Assembly: GCF_036227605.1 (NCBI RefSeq)
Contig: NZ_CP109487.1
Coordinates: forward strand, 6,137,501 to 6,201,500
DNA: 64,000 bases
Direction: 5' to 3'
Origin: Streptomyces sp. NBC_01439
GTDB taxonomy: Bacteria > Actinomycetota > Actinomycetes > Streptomycetales > Streptomycetaceae
Below are positions 43,702-53,414 of the stretch, piece by piece. The stretch's first letter is position 1. Each line of letters starts with the position of its first letter. The notes beneath the pieces were generated by a model, which made no database searches, was not told the origin of the DNA, and saw only the letters and a program-made list of their open reading frames with translations. The position numbers were made by a program, and so were the translations under genes.

Positions 43702-45696
43702 TCATGCCTGGGTCGGGTCGATGGTGAAGCGCTCGGGACAGGCAGCGCGGACGTAGTGGATCGCGGTGTGGGAGGTGATTCCGAACAGGCGCATCAGCCG
43801 GATCGGGTCCGCAGTCTCGCGAGCCTCGTCGAGGAATCGGTCTTGCCGGAGCTGTGTGGCGTTGATCCCGATCCGGTCCCGCAGTGTCTGGAAGTTGGAG
43901 GCGGTGACTGCGGGCTGGTCGACGCGCATGGCGGTGATGGGGCTGACGATCAGGTAGGGGTTGGTGCTGTGTGGCCACCGGTGGTGACGCTCGACCAGCC
44001 AATCTTTGACGAGCCGGAGAGCGAACTCGTCCAGGCAGACCTCGTGGTCGGGCCGGTTCGGTCTGTGGATTCGCAGTCGTCCGGTCGATCGGTTGAGATC
44101 GTCCAGCCGGATCTCTGCGACCTACTTGGGGCGGATGCCGTAGACAGCGATCAAGGCGAGGGCGAGTTTGTCCTTGGCGCCGGGGACGTGGTCCAAGAGC
44201 CCCCTGAGCCGGTCTGAAGGGATGGCCCGGGGGACTCTGACGGGGGCCTTGAGGTGCACGTTTCGGGCTGGGTCGCGAAAGATACGGCGCTCGCGCCGCA
44301 AGGCTCTGAAGAGCGACCGCAGCCCTGTGAAGTAGGAGTAGTTGACGGCTGCGGTCTTCACCTCCTTCTCGGTGACTTCGTTGAGCGAGGTGAAGTGGTC
44401 CCAGGCATCCAAGACGGCCACGACATTGAGCATGTAGCCGCGGACCGTGTTCCAGGGCATGGGCGGGGAGGACCGTTTGCCGTTGCCCCGGAGCACGGCC
44501 ACCCAGGCCTGGAGGTCTGCCTGGAACTGCGGCGGCGCTTGTGCCGTCCAGCGCTGAACGGATGCTTCGTCGGCTCCGATCGCGTGTGAGTCCAAGGCCA
44601 GCAGGCCTTTGAGCTGGAGGAACCCGGCGACACGGACGGCGTTGTAGTACGGAGTCATACGTCCGACCGCGTAGACGTCGCGTTCGAGGATCGGGGTCTG
44701 GATGCCGAGCCAGCCCAGCAGCACCCGCAGGGTGCGAAGGCTCTTCTTGCGGGTCGCGGAGGTCCACGCCTGGGCTCGGGCGAGCTGGTCGAGTTCGTCA
44801 ACGATTGCCTGTGCCGCGGGGCTGATCTTCAGCAGGCCAGGGTCCTGGAGCTTCTTCCAGTCCCGTGCCGGAACGGGGAAGAGTTCGAGCTGGGCAGGAT
44901 CGATCAGATGCTCGGGCCAGTAGCGGCGGGCTGCCCTGGTCTGCTGGGCCTGGTGCCGTCGTGCAGTGTTGAGATCGCGGCCGATCTTGTTCGCGTAGAT
45001 GTCGATCTCGCCGCCGAACCAGAGCTGGTCCGGGACAGGGGCGCCCGCCAGGGTCTGCTCCAGCTGGACGACGCGGCAGCGCCGGCAGCGTCCCAGGGAC
45101 AGCGGGAGGATGCGGTGGCAGCGCCGGCACCCACCCCGCTCGTTGAACTTCCGCCAGTTCTTGCAGGCTGAGCACAGTTTCGACGTGGTGCCGGACCAGG
45201 ACAGGCAGTGCTCACAGCTGACGGGAGGCTGGTGGGGGTGGAGTGCGAGATGCCAGCTGTTGGGGCGCCGTCCCAGAAGCCGCGTGCGGCGGAACAGCTC
45301 AACCACTGGCCCGCGAAGTTGAGGAAGTTGTGCGATGTCCTGCTCGCGCACCAAGGTCTGTCCGGCTTCCCGGCCGGCGAGGGCGAGACGGACCATGTGA
45401 AGAGCGAGCCTTTCCCACGCGTCGCTCAGATCCCGCTCGGACGCCATCTGCGTGATCGCCGCGGAGAGAGCGGGCAATTCCACGAAATCGCGGTCCGCGA
45501 TCCGGTGTGCGTGATCCACGGTCAGCGTCCGGGGCGGGGCCGGCCAGGCAAGCTGACCGGGCACCTGCACCGGGCAGACCCGTGGATCATCACGGACGAC
45601 AGGCACGCTCGGTTCCGGTGACCACGGGCGCCAGTGGGAATGGGGAATGGGCAGCTCAGCGGTGAAGCGGAAGACCACCTGGCGCCAGTGCATCAT
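43702..45696 (-). pseudogene. Large zinc-ribbon tyrosine recombinase interrupted by an amber codon
   Basis: One frame of 665 codons broken by a TAG at codon 525 (44122-44124), in YGIRPK-stop-VAEIRLDDL. The stop follows the first catalytic Arg, so the 524-aa product lacks the rest of the catalytic domain, which is intact downstream in the same frame to 43702 (TASNFQTLRDRIG, FGITSHTAIHYV). CAG to TAG is a one-base change. The N-terminal half has four CxxC knuckles (CEHC, CSAC, CRRC, CRRC) forming zinc ribbons. Size and position beside a second recombinase and a small HTH protein recall TnpB of Tn554-like transposons. Confidence 0.8.
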
Positions 45697-45706
45697 GTCC
45701 TGGATC

Positions 45707-46045
45707 TCAGTTGGGCGGCAGTCCGCGCAGACCGCGGCCGGTGCCGGGAACGGGCCGGACCGCCGGGCCGTGATCGGGCCGGGCGCCCGCCACCCGGCGT
45801 TCGCCCTGCTCCCGCGAGGAGAGGTAGGACTCCGGCTCGGCCTGCATCAGGTCAGCGACGGTGCAGTCCAGTGCCGCACAGATCTTGTCCAGGTCCTCCA
45901 GCCGGACCGTGACCGGCTTGCCGCTCCACAAAGCCGCGACCTTGCTCAGGGAGGGCGTGAACCCCACCTCGGCTAGGACTGCCTGCAGCTGCGTCGGCCG
46001 CCAGATGTCACGCTGGGCGGCGACCATCCGCAGATTCCACTTCAT
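45707..46045 (-). CDS. XRE/Cro-type HTH regulator of the recombinase trio
   Basis: 112 aa from ATG 46045, 4 bp after the upstream recombinase stop. Residues ~15-70 form an HTH_26-type domain (TQLQAVLAEVGFTPSLSKVAALWSGKPVTVRLEDLDKICAALDCTVADLM). The C-terminal part is Pro/Arg/Gly-rich and may be disordered. Probably an accessory or regulatory subunit for the two recombinases it sits between. Confidence 0.8.
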   Translation of the reverse strand: MKWNLRMVAAQRDIWRPTQLQAVLAEVGFTPSLSKVAALWSGKPVTVRLEDLDKICAALDCTVADLMQAEPESYLSSREQGERRVAGARPDHGPAVRPVPGTGRGLRGLPPN

Positions 46046-46048
46046 CGT

Positions 46049-47230
46049 TCATGCCTCCATGCTCAGCCGGCGGACCGCCCGGCGTGCTGACTGCAAGGCA
46101 GCCAGCTCCGGGTCCGCCTGGACGGTCGAGAGATACCCGACCGTAGTGCTGGCCCAGATATGGCCAAGGACCTTCTGGACGTCCCAGAGCGCCATGCCGC
46201 TCTCATAAAGATGAGTCGCCCGCGCATGCCTCAGCAAATGGGGGATCAGGCAGGTCACCGGCCCGGGAAGGTAGAGCTCGCCGGCAGTCCTGAGCGCCTT
46301 GCGGAAGGCGTCGGGCTGCACCGGCATGCCCACGGCGATGTTCACGGCAGCCAGCGCCCGCGGCCGCCGCTCGGAGGGGAACAGCGGTGCGGCCGGGTCC
46401 GAGATGTCGTCGCTGAACGAGCCGCGGATCTCTTCGATGTACCACCACAGCAGCTCGCGTCCCTCCGCGAACAGGTAGGCCTGCCTTTCACGCTTGCCCG
46501 AACCGCCGGCCCCCTTGCCCTGGACGACGAACCGGCCCCACTGCCCCAGCTCCCAGTGAATGTCTCCGAGACGGACCGCGCACAACTCGCTCGCACGGAC
46601 CCCCGAGACATAAGCAATCTTGGCCATCACGTAGTCGCGTACGGCCACCTGGTACTTGCGCGCCGCCGGAAGCGACGCCCGCCACTTGGTGAAGCACTCC
46701 GTCAGCGCTCGTTGCGACGGAGGGATCCGCAGTCCGAAGTCACCACGGTGGACCGGCCTGTTGAAGGAGTCGACCGGCGACTCGACAGTCGCACCGAACC
46801 TCCGGGCGATCTCACCGGCGTAGCGCTGCTCCAGGAACGCGAAGTAGCTGTCGACCTTGACCAGCTTGCTCCGCACCGTCGAGCGGGCCCGCCGACGTTC
46901 TTGCCCGGCATAGAACCGGTCGACATGCCGCGGCGTGAGCCGCCACGGCACCAGGTCGTAGAAGGAGCACAGCTCCATTACCGGCCGGACCAGCTTCTCC
47001 AACGTGGTGGGAGCCAGTCCGGCGACGTCCCGGGCCCACAGATACTCGGACACGGTGTCCAGGTAGAAGCCCTGCTCATCGACGGCACAGGTCTGTGCGG
47101 CAGCCCGGCGCTGCAGCACCTGCACGTCCGCCAGGCCGCTGCCCTCCGGCCCGCCGGGGCCTTGCACATTGCCGTCCTCCGGCTGCCCCATGAGCAAGGT
47201 CAGACGGCGGCGACTTCCTGAATCCCGCAT
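46049..47230 (-). CDS. Tyrosine recombinase (smaller member of the trio)
   Basis: 393 aa from ATG 47230; 47191 and 47350 are alternative starts, none with a clear RBS. N-terminal core-binding domain (TVSEYLWARDVAGLAPTTLEKL) and complete catalytic set: Arg in SGVRASELCAVRL, Lys in QGKGAGG, H-x-x-R in HLLRHARATHL, His in VLGHIWAS, nucleophile Tyr in VGYLST. It is active by sequence, unlike its large partner. Confidence 0.85.
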   Translation of the reverse strand: MRDSGSRRRLTLLMGQPEDGNVQGPGGPEGSGLADVQVLQRRAAAQTCAVDEQGFYLDTVSEYLWARDVAGLAPTTLEKLVRPVMELCSFYDLVPWRLTPRHVDRFYAGQERRRARSTVRSKLVKVDSYFAFLEQRYAGEIARRFGATVESPVDSFNRPVHRGDFGLRIPPSQRALTECFTKWRASLPAARKYQVAVRDYVMAKIAYVSGVRASELCAVRLGDIHWELGQWGRFVVQGKGAGGSGKRERQAYLFAEGRELLWWYIEEIRGSFSDDISDPAAPLFPSERRPRALAAVNIAVGMPVQPDAFRKALRTAGELYLPGPVTCLIPHLLRHARATHLYESGMALWDVQKVLGHIWASTTVGYLSTVQADPELAALQSARRAVRRLSMEA

Positions 47231-47392
47231 AGCCCCGCAAGTTACTGGCCGAACTCGCAGAATCTGCCAGCAACTCGGGAAACTCGACACGGACGGATGA
47301 CAACCAACAAGAAGGCCCTCACCTCCCCACTTGCTCTGATCCCCGTACAAGAGGCGGTGACGAACCCGCGTGAACTCCAGTTGGCAGGGTGC

Positions 47393-48457
47393 TCACCGGG
47401 GGCTTTCTTCCTGGGCCATGAGCGTCGCCCAGGCCCCCCGGATCCGGGATTCGCCGCCGGTGAATCCGGACTCCCGGAACGCGGCGGCGGTCTGCCGGTA
47501 GGACAGGGGCGGGTCGGCGGAGTAGCGCAGATAGCGGAGCACGACCACCATCTGCTCGTGGGTGAGGGGCTCCCCGATCAGCGGTGTGGACACCCCGGCG
47601 ATCGTGGCGACCTCGTCAAGAGTCACGGGCGTGACGGCAGGCGTGACGCCCTCCTCGTCCAGGCCCGTCAGCGGGTCGTTGACCTGCGTGTCTTCTCCGT
47701 CACGCCCACCCGTGACGCCACCCTCCCCGGAGTCCGGTTCGGGCACCCGGGGGAGGGCGGGAGTCACGGCCGCCGTGACGGCGTCACGGCCACCCGTGAC
47801 GGGCTCGACCGGGGGTGTGAGGGGGATGGCGAACATGTCGCTGAGGGCGACGTCCGCGCCGGTGGTGATGCGCTCCCGCTGAACCTCCAACAGTCGCGCC
47901 CCGAGCGTCGTGTCCGCGGTACCGACCTTGCGGGCCAGACGCCACGACGTCCGATCCGACCGCTTCCGGATCTTCTTGTCGGGGTGGTTGGCCGCGCGGG
48001 CACGGTGGTAGGCCAGGGCCTGGACCACGGCAGCCGCCCGCGCTTCGGCCTCGGCATCCCGGCCATCGACGTGGACCACGATCCGCCGGGCCAGGAAGGC
48101 CATGCCCTCGGCCGAGACCGACATACCCATCGGGGTGATCGCGTAGATGACGGTGCGGGGCCCGTCCGGAGCGGCGACCGCAGACATGGCCGACGCGGCG
48201 GCCGGCAGAGCCCACAGCCCAGCGCGGACCGCCGCCGGGGAGGACTGCCCCAGCATGGTCAACCCCAGCAGCACCAGCGCCAGGACGGCGGTGGCACCTT
48301 CACCCGCGGCGACCGCGCCGAGCGCGGTACCGGAGTTATAGGCGCCCTTCATGTTGGAGTACGTCCCGTACCCCCCGGCCCCGCCCGTGGCCAGCATCGG
48401 GGCGAACGCGAGGGCGAGGACGAACTTCTGGACTCCCGTCAACGGCCGGCCGCTCAC
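47393..48457 (-). CDS. Conjugal transfer (Spd-type) membrane protein
   Basis: 354 aa from GTG 48457, overlapping the preceding stop (GTGA). Two to three membrane helices in the first 105 residues, a helical basic middle (HPDKKIRKRSDRTSWRLARKV), an acidic Gly/Val/Thr linker repeating VTGGRD and VTPAV, and a C-terminal winged-helix-like domain (LTHEQMVVVLRYLRYSADPPLSYRQTAAAF). It belongs to the protein type annotated as conjugal transfer protein in AICEs, thought to help spread within hyphae. Confidence 0.75.
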   Translation of the reverse strand: MSGRPLTGVQKFVLALAFAPMLATGGAGGYGTYSNMKGAYNSGTALGAVAAGEGATAVLALVLLGLTMLGQSSPAAVRAGLWALPAAASAMSAVAAPDGPRTVIYAITPMGMSVSAEGMAFLARRIVVHVDGRDAEAEARAAAVVQALAYHRARAANHPDKKIRKRSDRTSWRLARKVGTADTTLGARLLEVQRERITTGADVALSDMFAIPLTPPVEPVTGGRDAVTAAVTPALPRVPEPDSGEGGVTGGRDGEDTQVNDPLTGLDEEGVTPAVTPVTLDEVATIAGVSTPLIGEPLTHEQMVVVLRYLRYSADPPLSYRQTAAAFRESGFTGGESRIRGAWATLMAQEESPR

Positions 48458-48726
48458 CGGTATCCCCCGTTCTTCTCTTCCTTGAAGGGGGTGTAGGTGA
48501 TGGGCTCCTCGGCGGTTCGGGTGCGGATCGCGTCCGCGGCCCGCCGGGGGTCCCGGGTGACAGCTCGGTTGGATTCGATGATGATCCGCACGGCGAGCGC
48601 CCGGCGCTCCAGCAGCCGGTAGTAGAGACGCTCGTCCGCCACCTCGATCGACGGCAACGGCAGGTCCAGTGCTTCCACGATCGCTTCCAGCAGGGCGACG
48701 TGAGCCGCGTCGGTGCGCTCGTTCAT
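48454..48726 (-). CDS. Hypothetical small protein of the transfer operon
   Basis: 90 aa from ATG 48726, overlapping neighbours on both sides (ATGA and GTGA). Helical, with ALLEAIVEALDLPLPSIEVADERLYYRLLERRALAVRIIIES; ends FKEEKNGGYR. A recurrent short AICE protein without a known role. Confidence 0.7.
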   Translation of the reverse strand: MNERTDAAHVALLEAIVEALDLPLPSIEVADERLYYRLLERRALAVRIIIESNRAVTRDPRRAADAIRTRTAEEPITYTPFKEEKNGGYR

Positions 48727-48992
48727 GCCGCGTCCCCCGAGACCTGCGTACCGACGGCGCAGTTGGCCGCGTCCCGGCGGGCCGCCATCACCTTCCGGTG
48801 CGCCCGCCGGATGCGCCGACTGTGAATCTGGGTCGGCGGCTGATGCAGCAGGACGATCAGCACGTCCAGCAACTCGACCTCGGCGGAGATGACCGACATC
48901 TCCGCCTCGATCGCGTCCAGCTCCGCGTCCGACGGCTCCAAACCGTCGGACCACGGGGTAACAGCGTCGTGAAGTGCAGCGATGGACTTCAT
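48723..48992 (-). CDS. DUF6284-like protein, first gene of the long minus-strand operon
   Basis: 89 aa from ATG 48992 with GAAGGAG. It matches the DUF6284 layout: MKSIAALHDAVTPWSDGLEPSDAELDAIEAEM, then ISAEVELLDVLIVLL and RRIRRAHRKVMAARRD. Frequently the first gene of AICE transfer operons. Its promoter should lie in 48993-49492, shared with the divergent GntR gene. Confidence 0.75.
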   Translation of the reverse strand: MKSIAALHDAVTPWSDGLEPSDAELDAIEAEMSVISAEVELLDVLIVLLHQPPTQIHSRRIRRAHRKVMAARRDAANCAVGTQVSGDAA

Positions 48993-49029
48993 GGGTCTTG
49001 CTCCTTCTGTGGAGGAACGGGACTCGACA

Positions 49030-49061
49030 GCAGCCCTCGGCGCGGGAACGCCGGGGGCTGC
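49030..49061. promoter_or_regulatory. Hairpin in the divergent promoter region
   Basis: GCAGCCCTCGGCG and CGCCGGGGGCTGC pair over 13 bp with one mismatch, 38 bp upstream of the first operon gene. Possibly a leader structure or attenuator. The rest of the 500-bp region 48993-49492 contains no gene apart from the operator-like boxes further right. Confidence 0.55.
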
Positions 49062-49383
49062 ACTGCATGCGTTGGGTGAAGCAGGAAGCACACCGGCTTC
49101 CCTCGACCCCGCCCGTACGGCCCAGAAGCGCCGGACGGGCGGAGGAGGCAACCGGCCGCGGCAAGGCCGCAGGATTGGGGTGGTCTCGATTCGGGGACGC
49201 GGCTGCCGGATCAAGGAACAGCTCGCTAGGGCCCCGTTGTAGGCAGAGACCGCCTGCCGTATGGGCTGCCAAGGACCGCGCCCGAAAGCTGCGCGGCTGC
49301 CCACCACCCTCGCCCCGCTTTCGCGGGCCTCGATGCCCTGACCTGCGCCATAAGGGCACAGCTCACCCGTTCCAGCCTGACTT

Positions 49384-49456
49384 ACTTGGCTAGCCCGGTG
49401 GGCATGGGGATAACGTAACCAGCTTGGCTAGCCACGTCAACATCTGGCTATCCAAG
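49384..49456. promoter_or_regulatory. Three TTGGCTAGCC boxes, candidate GntR operators
   Basis: CTTGGCTAGCC at 49385-49395 and 49423-49433, and a variant CTGGCTATCCAAG at 49444-49456, centred on the palindrome GGCTAGCC. They lie 37-110 bp before the GntR gene, whose start at 49493 follows a -10-like TAGCAT (49480-49485), so autorepression and control of the divergent operon are likely. Confidence 0.6.
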
Positions 49457-49492
49457 CTGCTCAAATAGTCAGGTTGGCCGTAGCATCGGGCC

Positions 49493-50359
49493 ATGACCTT
49501 TGCGCTTGAACCCCTGGACCCGGACGACGACCGGCCGCCGTACGAGCAGGTGGCGCGCAGTCTCGGAGCCGCGATCCGAACGCGGAAGCTCGGCCCTGGC
49601 GAGAAGCTGCCGTCGCACAAGATGCTGACGGACCACTACGGCTTCGCTCGCGCCACGATTCAGCGGGCGCTCCGGGACCTCGAAGACGAGGGGCTGGTCG
49701 TCTCCCGCAAGGGGAGCGGCGTGTTCGTCCGCAACCGCACTGAGCGGCCGGCGGGCCTGCGGCCGTACGTCGAGCAGGCTTTCGCCAGTCGCAACGTCAC
49801 GATCGATTTCGCGGGGTTCTCCAGCGAGACCCTGCACGGCGCACTTCAAGAGCCGCTGGACAAGATCCGGATCGGTCGGCTCACCCCGACCAGCATCCGG
49901 ATTCGCATCCTGGTGCCGGACATGGCCGTGCCGCAGGCGGCTCCTGTCCGGCGTGAGGACTGCGCGGACGACGCCCGGCTGCGCAGCCGGATGCACGACA
50001 TCATGGTCGGCTACACCCGCAGCATCTCGGACGCCATAAGCGAGCTGAGCCACCTCGGGCTGGTCCAGGAGAGCAGCGTCAGTGTGCGCGTCCACAGTGG
50101 TACGCAGTTCTTCAAGCTGTACGTGATCAACAACGAGGACGCGTTCTTCGGGTACTACCCGATCAGGCCGAACAAGGTCGTGGCGCAGGGCGAGGCCGTC
50201 GAGATCTTCGACCTTGTCGGCAAGGACACGATCCTCTTCCACCACTCGATGAACGACGGCGACTCGTCCAGTGGCGCACAGCAGGTCGAGCAGGCGCGCA
50301 TGTGGTTCGACAGCATCTGGGACACGATCGCGAGGGACGCCGATGCCCACACCCTCTGA
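49493..50359 (+). CDS. GntR-family transcriptional regulator of the element
   Basis: 288 aa from ATG 49493, possibly leaderless. N-terminal GntR winged helix (PPYEQVARSLGAAIRTRKLGPGEKLPSHKMLTDHYGFARATIQRALRDLEDEGLV, then SGVFV). The C-terminal domain lacks the usual UTRA motifs and resembles AICE regulators of the KorSA/Pra-adjacent kind, which control transfer and excision. Its last 17 nt overlap the HAD gene. Confidence 0.88.
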   Translation: MTFALEPLDPDDDRPPYEQVARSLGAAIRTRKLGPGEKLPSHKMLTDHYGFARATIQRALRDLEDEGLVVSRKGSGVFVRNRTERPAGLRPYVEQAFASRNVTIDFAGFSSETLHGALQEPLDKIRIGRLTPTSIRIRILVPDMAVPQAAPVRREDCADDARLRSRMHDIMVGYTRSISDAISELSHLGLVQESSVSVRVHSGTQFFKLYVINNEDAFFGYYPIRPNKVVAQGEAVEIFDLVGKDTILFHHSMNDGDSSSGAQQVEQARMWFDSIWDTIARDADAHTL

Positions 50360-51059
50360 GGCTCTGGCTGACGTCATCGGGGCGTCCGCCGGGGTGCTCT
50401 TCGACTTCGACGGACCCGTCTGTGACGTGTTCGGAGGGCTGCCTGCCCCGCAGGTAGCAGTCGAACTGGCCGGCATCGTCGCGACCCGTGCGCCGTCCCT
50501 CGCGGACCGTGCCCGCGCGACGGACGACCCGATGGAGATCCACCGGCTCTCGCAGGAGGGCGGAGCGGACCTCCTTGCCGCGGTGGAGGCAGCGCTGACG
50601 ACGGCCGAAGTCGCCGCGGTCAAGGTTGCCGGGCCGCCGGTGGCCGGCGCCGTGCAGGCGCTCAAGGCCGCCCGTGCATCGGATCGGCGCGTCGCCGTGG
50701 TGAGCAACAACTCAGCCGAGTGCGTTCGGGAGTATCTGGAGCTCCACGGCATCGCCGGGGCGGTCGAGGTCGTAGTCGGGCGGCCGGTGCTGCGGCCGGA
50801 CCTCATGAAGCCCGCTCCGCACCCGCTGCTCGCCGCAGCCGCTGCCCTGGATGTCGAGCCCGCCGCCACTGTGCTGATCGGGGATTCGACCACGGACGTA
50901 GAGGCAGCCCGGGCCGCGGGCACCCGCAGCATCGGATTCGCTAACAAGCCGCGGAAGCACTCGACGCTTGCCGACGCCGGCGCGGACGTCGTGGTGCAGA
51001 GCATGGAGGCCGTCGCGGACGCGCTCGCTTCGGCGGCTGCCGCAGACCAGCTCCCGTAG
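50343..51059 (+). CDS. HAD-family phosphatase
   Basis: 238 aa from ATG 50343 (GAGGGACG), overlapping the GntR stop by 17 nt. All HAD motifs: DFDGPVCD (nucleophile and acid Asp), VVSNNS, the Lys in LMKPAPHP and GDSTTDVEAA. The cap is helical, as in phosphoglycolate-phosphatase-like members. It is the last gene before attR. HAD genes next to GntR regulators recur in AICEs; substrate unknown. Confidence 0.88.
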   Translation: MPTPSEALADVIGASAGVLFDFDGPVCDVFGGLPAPQVAVELAGIVATRAPSLADRARATDDPMEIHRLSQEGGADLLAAVEAALTTAEVAAVKVAGPPVAGAVQALKAARASDRRVAVVSNNSAECVREYLELHGIAGAVEVVVGRPVLRPDLMKPAPHPLLAAAAALDVEPAATVLIGDSTTDVEAARAAGTRSIGFANKPRKHSTLADAGADVVVQSMEAVADALASAAAADQLP

Positions 51060-51098
51060 CCTCTACCTGCGTAGAGGTCAGGACGGGCGGTCCGGAGC

Positions 51099-51211
51099 TG
51101 GGCCGTCTCTGGGCCGTCGGAGGTGGCCCAAGGACGCCCACCGACGACCAACGACGCCCACGATCGCGCGGGGCCCCTGACTTTCGACCCCAGGTCAGGG
51201 CCCCCGGGCCA
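51099..51211 (+). repeat. attR-side integrase arm boxes
   Basis: TGGGCCGTCTCTGGGCCGTC (51099-51118) matches the attL-side box at 19 of 20 positions; GGGCCCCTGAC (51171-51181), followed by an inverted GGTCAGGGCCCC, matches the other. Order is mirrored relative to attL, as attP arms would be after integration. Confidence 0.6.
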
Positions 51212-51226
51212 TACGCGTTTCCCCCG

Positions 51227-51260
51227 GGGTATGGACGCCTGGCAAGATGGGGTGTATCTG
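51227..51260 (+). other. attR of the integrative element, overlapping the ettA promoter/leader
   Basis: Same 34-bp repeat as at 30652-30685; perfect core GGCAAGATGGGGTGT at 51241-51255, only 34 bp before the ettA start codon. CAAGAT inside the core may serve as the -10 box. Confidence 0.8.
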
Positions 51261-51289
51261 CCCACCATCGATCTGCCGGACGGTTTCTC

Positions 51290-52954
<1,665 letters not shown>

Positions 52955-52964
52955 GGTCGCCGTC

Positions 52965-53414
52965 ATGGCCAGACACCACTACCGGTGCCCCTTGCGTTGG
53001 GCGGACATGGATGCCTTCGGGCACGTCAACAACGTCGTCTTCCTCCGCTATCTGGAGGAGGCGCGGATCGACTTCATGTTCCGCCTCGCGCCGGGGGAGG
53101 GCAGTGAGTCCTTCACCGGCGGGTCCGTCGTGGCCCGTCACGAGATCGACTACAAGCTGCCCCTCGTGCACCGTCACGAGCCCGTCCTCATCGAGTCCTG
53201 GGTGACCCGGATAGGCGCCGCGTCCCTGACCATCCGCTACGAGGTCAAGGACGAGGCGACCGAGGACGCGCCCGAGACGGTCTACGTGCGGGCCGAGACG
53301 GTGATCGTGCCCTACAACCTCGCTGCGGGGCGGCCCCGCCGCATCACGGCCGAGGAGAGGCACTTCCTCGAGGAGTACCTCGACGAGCCGCGCGCCGAGG
53401 CCGTCGCGGCATGA
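52965..53414 (+). CDS. Acyl-CoA thioesterase, 4HBT family
   Basis: 149 aa from ATG 52965, 10 bp after ettA. Hot-dog fold with the YbgC-type motif ADMDAFGHVNNVVFLRYLEEAR, whose Asp is catalytic, and HEIDYKLPLVHRHEPV. Hydrolyses acyl-CoA; chain preference unknown. ATGA overlap with the next gene. Confidence 0.9.
   Translation: MARHHYRCPLRWADMDAFGHVNNVVFLRYLEEARIDFMFRLAPGEGSESFTGGSVVARHEIDYKLPLVHRHEPVLIESWVTRIGAASLTIRYEVKDEATEDAPETVYVRAETVIVPYNLAAGRPRRITAEERHFLEEYLDEPRAEAVAA

Larger units (their letters stand above)
43702..47230 (-). mobile_element. Nested recombinase-trio (Tn554-like) unit inside the AICE
   Basis: Three adjacent minus-strand genes with 4- and 10-bp gaps: a ~393-aa tyrosine recombinase, a 112-aa HTH protein and a ~664-aa zinc-ribbon recombinase. 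The set resembles TnpA/TnpC/TnpB of Tn554-like elements in size though not in order. It separates a conjugal transfer gene from the RRQRL gene, which are normally close in AICEs. No terminal repeats are visible; true ends probably lie at ~43.2 and ~47.3-47.39 kb. Confidence 0.6.
30666..51255. mobile_element. Actinomycete integrative and conjugative element, prim-pol (RepPP) type, ~20.6 kb
   Basis: Bounded by the att cores. It carries a tyrosine integrase and excisionase at the left end, prim-pol and DUF3987 replication genes, an FtsK-like TraB, Spd-type membrane proteins, an RRQRL zinc protein, DUF6197- and DUF6284-like proteins and a GntR regulator: the standard AICE set. Nearly everything from 48992 to 30773 is one minus-strand operon with many ATGA overlaps; the GntR and HAD genes run the other way to attR. 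A second mobile unit sits at ~43.2-47.3 kb. Chromosomal genes flank both sides (29874-30434 and ettA), so it splits a once-adjacent divergent pair. Confidence 0.88.

Noticed and set aside
43702..45696. Amber codon decoded as pyrrolysine or by programmed read-through
   Set aside because: No supporting element or pyl genes are seen; a CAG to TAG mutation in a mobile gene is simpler.
47297..48496. 399-aa plus-strand frame opposite the transfer gene
   Set aside because: Antisense of the Spd-type gene; no RBS and biased composition.
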